NCBI GenBank assembly: GCA_914767715.1
Contig: OU612069.1
Span: 186,001 to 250,000, forward strand
Direction of reading: 5' to 3'
Length of the DNA: 64,000 nucleotides
Source: Membranipora membranacea
Lineage: Eukaryota > Bryozoa > Gymnolaemata > Cheilostomatida > Membraniporidae
This document shows, one piece after another, positions 60,786-64,000 of this stretch. The notes under the pieces were generated by a model. The model saw only the letters and a list, made by a program, of their open reading frames with translations. It was not told the DNA's origin and did not search any database. The stretch's first letter is position 1. Each line of letters begins with the position of its first letter. The position numbers and the translations under genes are program-made.

Positions 60786-60985
60786 ACATGGAGTAGGAGG
60801 TGACTCAGCTGGTTAGAGGTACCTTCAGCATGCAATCCACTGCAGTCCATCAACTGCTGGGGTATGCTTGCCTGCAAACAGAGAGCATCCTGGTGCAGAT
60901 ATTGTGGCCTTGCCACTAAGGCAACAAGTATCTTTGACCATGCTTCGGGATGTGGCGTGTGACAAAACATTTTTTAATTTTTTAA
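60786..60985 (+). mobile_element. Family B SINE lacking its B box
   Basis: Aligns to the SINE at 35281 (GTAGGAGGTGACTCAGCTGGT head, CTGCAGTCCATCAACTGCTG body, TGTGGCGTGTGAC tail), but about 23 bases including GGTTCGAATCC are missing between GCATGCA and ATCCACTGCAG. Confidence 0.75.
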
Positions 60986-61334
60986 TAATTATCTAAATGG
61001 AGTTTTCCTTCTGTACATATTGAGTGAATCCGAAATAATTATATCGATTGGAAAAAGCTAAACCCCTGTGATGAATTCAGCCTGGGTCGTCAACGCTCCA
61101 GTACAACCACAACTAACTATAACTGTAAGGATAAATGTTATAACTTGAGATATTAGTGTACAACCAACTCTAAACACTGCTTAGCTTCTGTATATAAACT
61201 TATATGATACCATCTCAGAACTCTTATCTTTAGGACTATTATGATTTTATGAAAAGAGGCGAATACCACAAAATCGACTCTCTTTGACTGAGCTGTGTTG
61301 AAGTTGAAAAATGGCTTTATTTGATGTTCTCTCC
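60986..61334. other. Intergenic, nothing recognised
   Basis: No exon, RNA gene or repeat could be supported. Confidence 0.4.
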
Positions 61335-62305
61335 CATCAGGGGGGGTATCCTTCAACTTTTGGTTGGTAGGCCAAGCGGCCACACAACCCAGCTGGGGGG
61401 TTTGGGGGGCGCTGGAAGCCTCCCCAACGGGGTCCGGGGCGGAGCCCCGGACGCCAGAGCTTTTAAGGCGAAATTATCGCACAAGAACACTATTATTTGC
61501 ATTACAAGGCTATCTTCTGCTTTGGGTTTATGTGTGAGTTTTATTGTAACTGTCTATACCAATTATTCTTTATATTATGCCAACAAAAATATTGATATAT
61601 CCATAACTATCGAATTGACCAAGCCTTACTTATACACCGCAATGGAACTTTCTCTACTTGGATGACACTGAACAAAATCTCTGATGACAGATTGAATGTC
61701 CAGTGTATCCGTTTTGTTCTTGTGAACATGTAGCAGTAATAGATGATTTAATCTATCCTGCATCATTGATGTACGCCCAGCTGTCTTGAGCCTACTGAGA
61801 GCAAAGAATGAGCGCTCACTAGACACATTTGTGGCGGGTAACACTACAATCAGTTTCAAAATTTTGAATATGATAGGATATAATGACTCGTTTATTATTA
61901 GGTTATTTTTATAAGACGCTATCACAGTTGTGATATCGTCTTTCACAATGTCGTCGTCCTTCTTATAAACCCTCAATTCGGCCTCAAGATCAAAGCTATC
62001 AAAGCCATAAGCATCACATATTGTGGATGTGGATGTGGCAAAGCAGAGCAAAGGAGCAACTCGATCTGCAAGAGCAATTCGATGCCCTTCTGCTCGAACC
62101 TGGCTGTGATGCCGTTTATGGCCAGGTCAAAAACCTCCATATAAAACTGGTGACTTTTCTCTTTTATGGATAACATCTCACCAGTCCCATTACAGTCGTC
62201 TAACCGGACAGGTGTCCATCTCACTCGGCCTTCCTTTGGCGGATAACATCTGACAAATATACACAGAGCACAGCTTTTATCGTGAGGTTGATGAAACAAT
62301 GCCAT
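61335..62305 (-). mobile_element. hAT transposase 3' relic (hATC dimerisation domain) with GC-rich terminal region
   Basis: The minus-strand frame 61626-62051 contains VVLPATNVSSERSFFALSRL and MMQDRLNHLLLLHVHKNKTD, the C-terminal hAT dimerisation motif of ZMYM1-like hAT elements. An overlapping frame (61973-62305) holds upstream transposase-like sequence, so a frameshift separates them. Beyond the stop, 61395-61465 is G/C-rich with GGGGTCCGGGGCGGAGCCCC, typical of hAT subterminal regions. BED finger and catalytic core are missing. Inactive. Confidence 0.75.
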
Positions 62306-64000
62306 ATAGCATTAGCTTGGTAGCAATTTATTGATTACGCCACATGAAGTTGAACAATGACACCAAATTCTGGCTATCTTTACAACTCTTCTCCTAAGCA
62401 TTGACATGTCTACCAATTTGTGCTATTAGCTGAATCCGATGAGGCAGCATGGATAGTTACATCCTTGATGCCGGGGCACTTCTGCTCCCTTGGACAGGGA
62501 GGGTAACTTTCCACTTACATTTGAATCTATTGTCCAATGGATTTGCCAACAGTAAACTCTCAACCTCACTTTGTTGGTTAGTCTAGAGAAGATAAGATGT
62601 GGAAAATGAACTCAGTCTCAGTGTGGGCATAATTTGGTAGGAATAGGAAGGAACTGCCAGTTTAGCCATGAAATATTTGCTTTGCATGTACCAGCTCACC
62701 TGTAGATGAATGATTGAAGCTTTTTCCTTGCAGAACTTGCAGAAGTTGCTTTAAATAAGCTGGATGTATCCTTCATTCTTGCCACAACTTTATGAGAATG
62801 CCTTTATATGACCTTAACCTGACCATGAGCTCTTTACATAATAATGTTTATAATAGACTGATGAAATTCATTAGCTGTCATTGAGGGCTTTGGGAAATCC
62901 AAAGTTAGCCCTAAATACCTAGCAGTTGGATAAATAAACTGGGTGATGGGTTGTACTTCACTTTAAGCAAATGATCATGTCTGATCAGTGAGAGGAAATA
63001 AGCTAATGTTATTGTCATGTTGTCACTAAACTGAGTGATTATGAAAAATTGTGTAAGGGGGTCGTATGTTATATTGGTTTATTATGCCATTTTTGACCTT
63101 TTCTCAACTTTGATAATTATCTATTATTGGTAGGGCCAGGCCCTAGCAGCCGTGCCGTAGGATACGGCCCTGTCTCCCATCGAATTGTATTCCAATAGCA
63201 ATCCCCGGCGAACAACACATTATTCTCATAAATGTCTTTTACTCTGATAAAACAGATGTGGTCAGAGGCCTCCGCGAGTTCTGAGAGTAAACCCGCCTTT
63301 CATACATTAGCCTAGCCTGCCCACTCCTACATTTTACAGGAGATTCTAACAGAGAAACCAAGTCAATCTAAGAGATCTGTTTAAATTTCACCCTTCGACA
63401 AATAATCTTTTGGACAATATTATAGCGTCCTGTTATAACAGCTTACCTTTAATCTTGTGTGCCACGAAGGCCGTCAGTTTATTTGAAATTCATTCTTCCA
63501 AACTATTTTTCCCCAGATAACATGATAACAGTTATTCTGCCAATCTGCTATTGATGTATTTTTATTTTTTATTTTTCTTTTCATGGCTAATATTGTAAAA
63601 CGTTCTTTGAGAATGAAAATTATGCCGATAAAGTGTTAAAAAAAAGGGAAAAAAAAAGAAAGCTTCCTGCCTGCCTGCTCAAGAGTCATTGAAGCACAAT
63701 GTTTTACTCATATAACCTGAAAGAGTGAGTGCAAAGCTGTCGTATATTTTGTACGCAGTGACATCAGGCTTGACCTTTCCTCACACAAACTTAAAAAAGG
63801 TTGTAAGGAAATATATCTTTTACTAAGTTTGTGATGAGATATTGATTTGGACCTTTGTGGATAAGTTACTTAATTAGTTTATCACCTGTCATTGAATTAT
63901 TCAAACAAAGAAATTTTCTGAAGCAGTATGGTCTTCACAGCTGTTTATTAGACAGAAATCAATATGCCAGGAAAGTCTTGGTAAGAAATCTTAGTGATCT
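62306..64000. other. Distal flank, nothing recognised
   Basis: No coding exon, RNA gene or complete mobile element could be supported in the final 1.7 kb. Confidence 0.4.

Noticed and set aside
61321-61665. Plus-strand ORF of 114 residues
   Set aside because: Lies antisense to the hAT terminal region and its G-rich stretch. No domain.

Overview
The window is animal nuclear DNA. Genes are split by GT-AG introns, tRNA-derived SINEs, hAT relics and fold-back DNA elements are abundant, and the proteins are metazoan (PDZD8, C-type lectins, a leucine-rich-repeat receptor). The clustered PAN plus C-type-lectin genes and moderately AT-rich DNA suit an aquatic invertebrate, perhaps a lophotrochozoan such as a mollusc. 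The species cannot be fixed from sequence alone. Gene models were built by hand from splice sites and reading phase.

Layout. (1) 1-6.5 kb, minus strand: a complete ten-exon gene for a 713-residue type I membrane protein with signal peptide, LRRNT, leucine-rich repeats, LRRCT, Ser/Thr stalk, one membrane helix and a tyrosine-rich tail ending in a class I PDZ ligand. (2) 6.5-20 kb: a gene-poor upstream region with a CTCF-like site, a G-tract, a SINE with perfect target-site duplications, a small fold-back element and a hAT-type MITE. (3) 20.1-21.7 kb, minus: a two-exon gene for a 165-residue protein with a Gln/Leu/His-rich C-terminal half. (4) 22.6-35.3 kb: an almost perfect 6.3-kb head-to-tail duplication carrying the promoter region and first five coding exons of PDZD8. 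(5) 35.7-46.2 kb, plus: PDZD8 exons 6-18, completing an 18-exon, 1103-residue protein. Its introns hold a TTAA-flanked fold-back element, a VNTR, a 71-bp triplication and an inverted SINE pair. (6) 47.7-58.1 kb: three related PAN-plus-CTLD secreted lectin genes, two on plus and one on minus. The minus one is disabled. (7) 58-64 kb: inverted and direct duplications derived from the lectin locus, a SINE lacking its B box and a hAT transposase relic.

The most notable observation is the PDZD8 locus. The duplicated exons have compatible phases, so splicing exon 5 of copy 1 to exon 2 of copy 2 would give an in-frame PDZD8 with two consecutive SMP lipid-transfer domains. Exon 6 separately carries a perfect 57-bp tandem duplication over its 3' end, creating two in-frame alternative donors. 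The near-identity of the 6.3-kb copies also fits an assembly artefact or a very young allele, and long reads are needed to decide.
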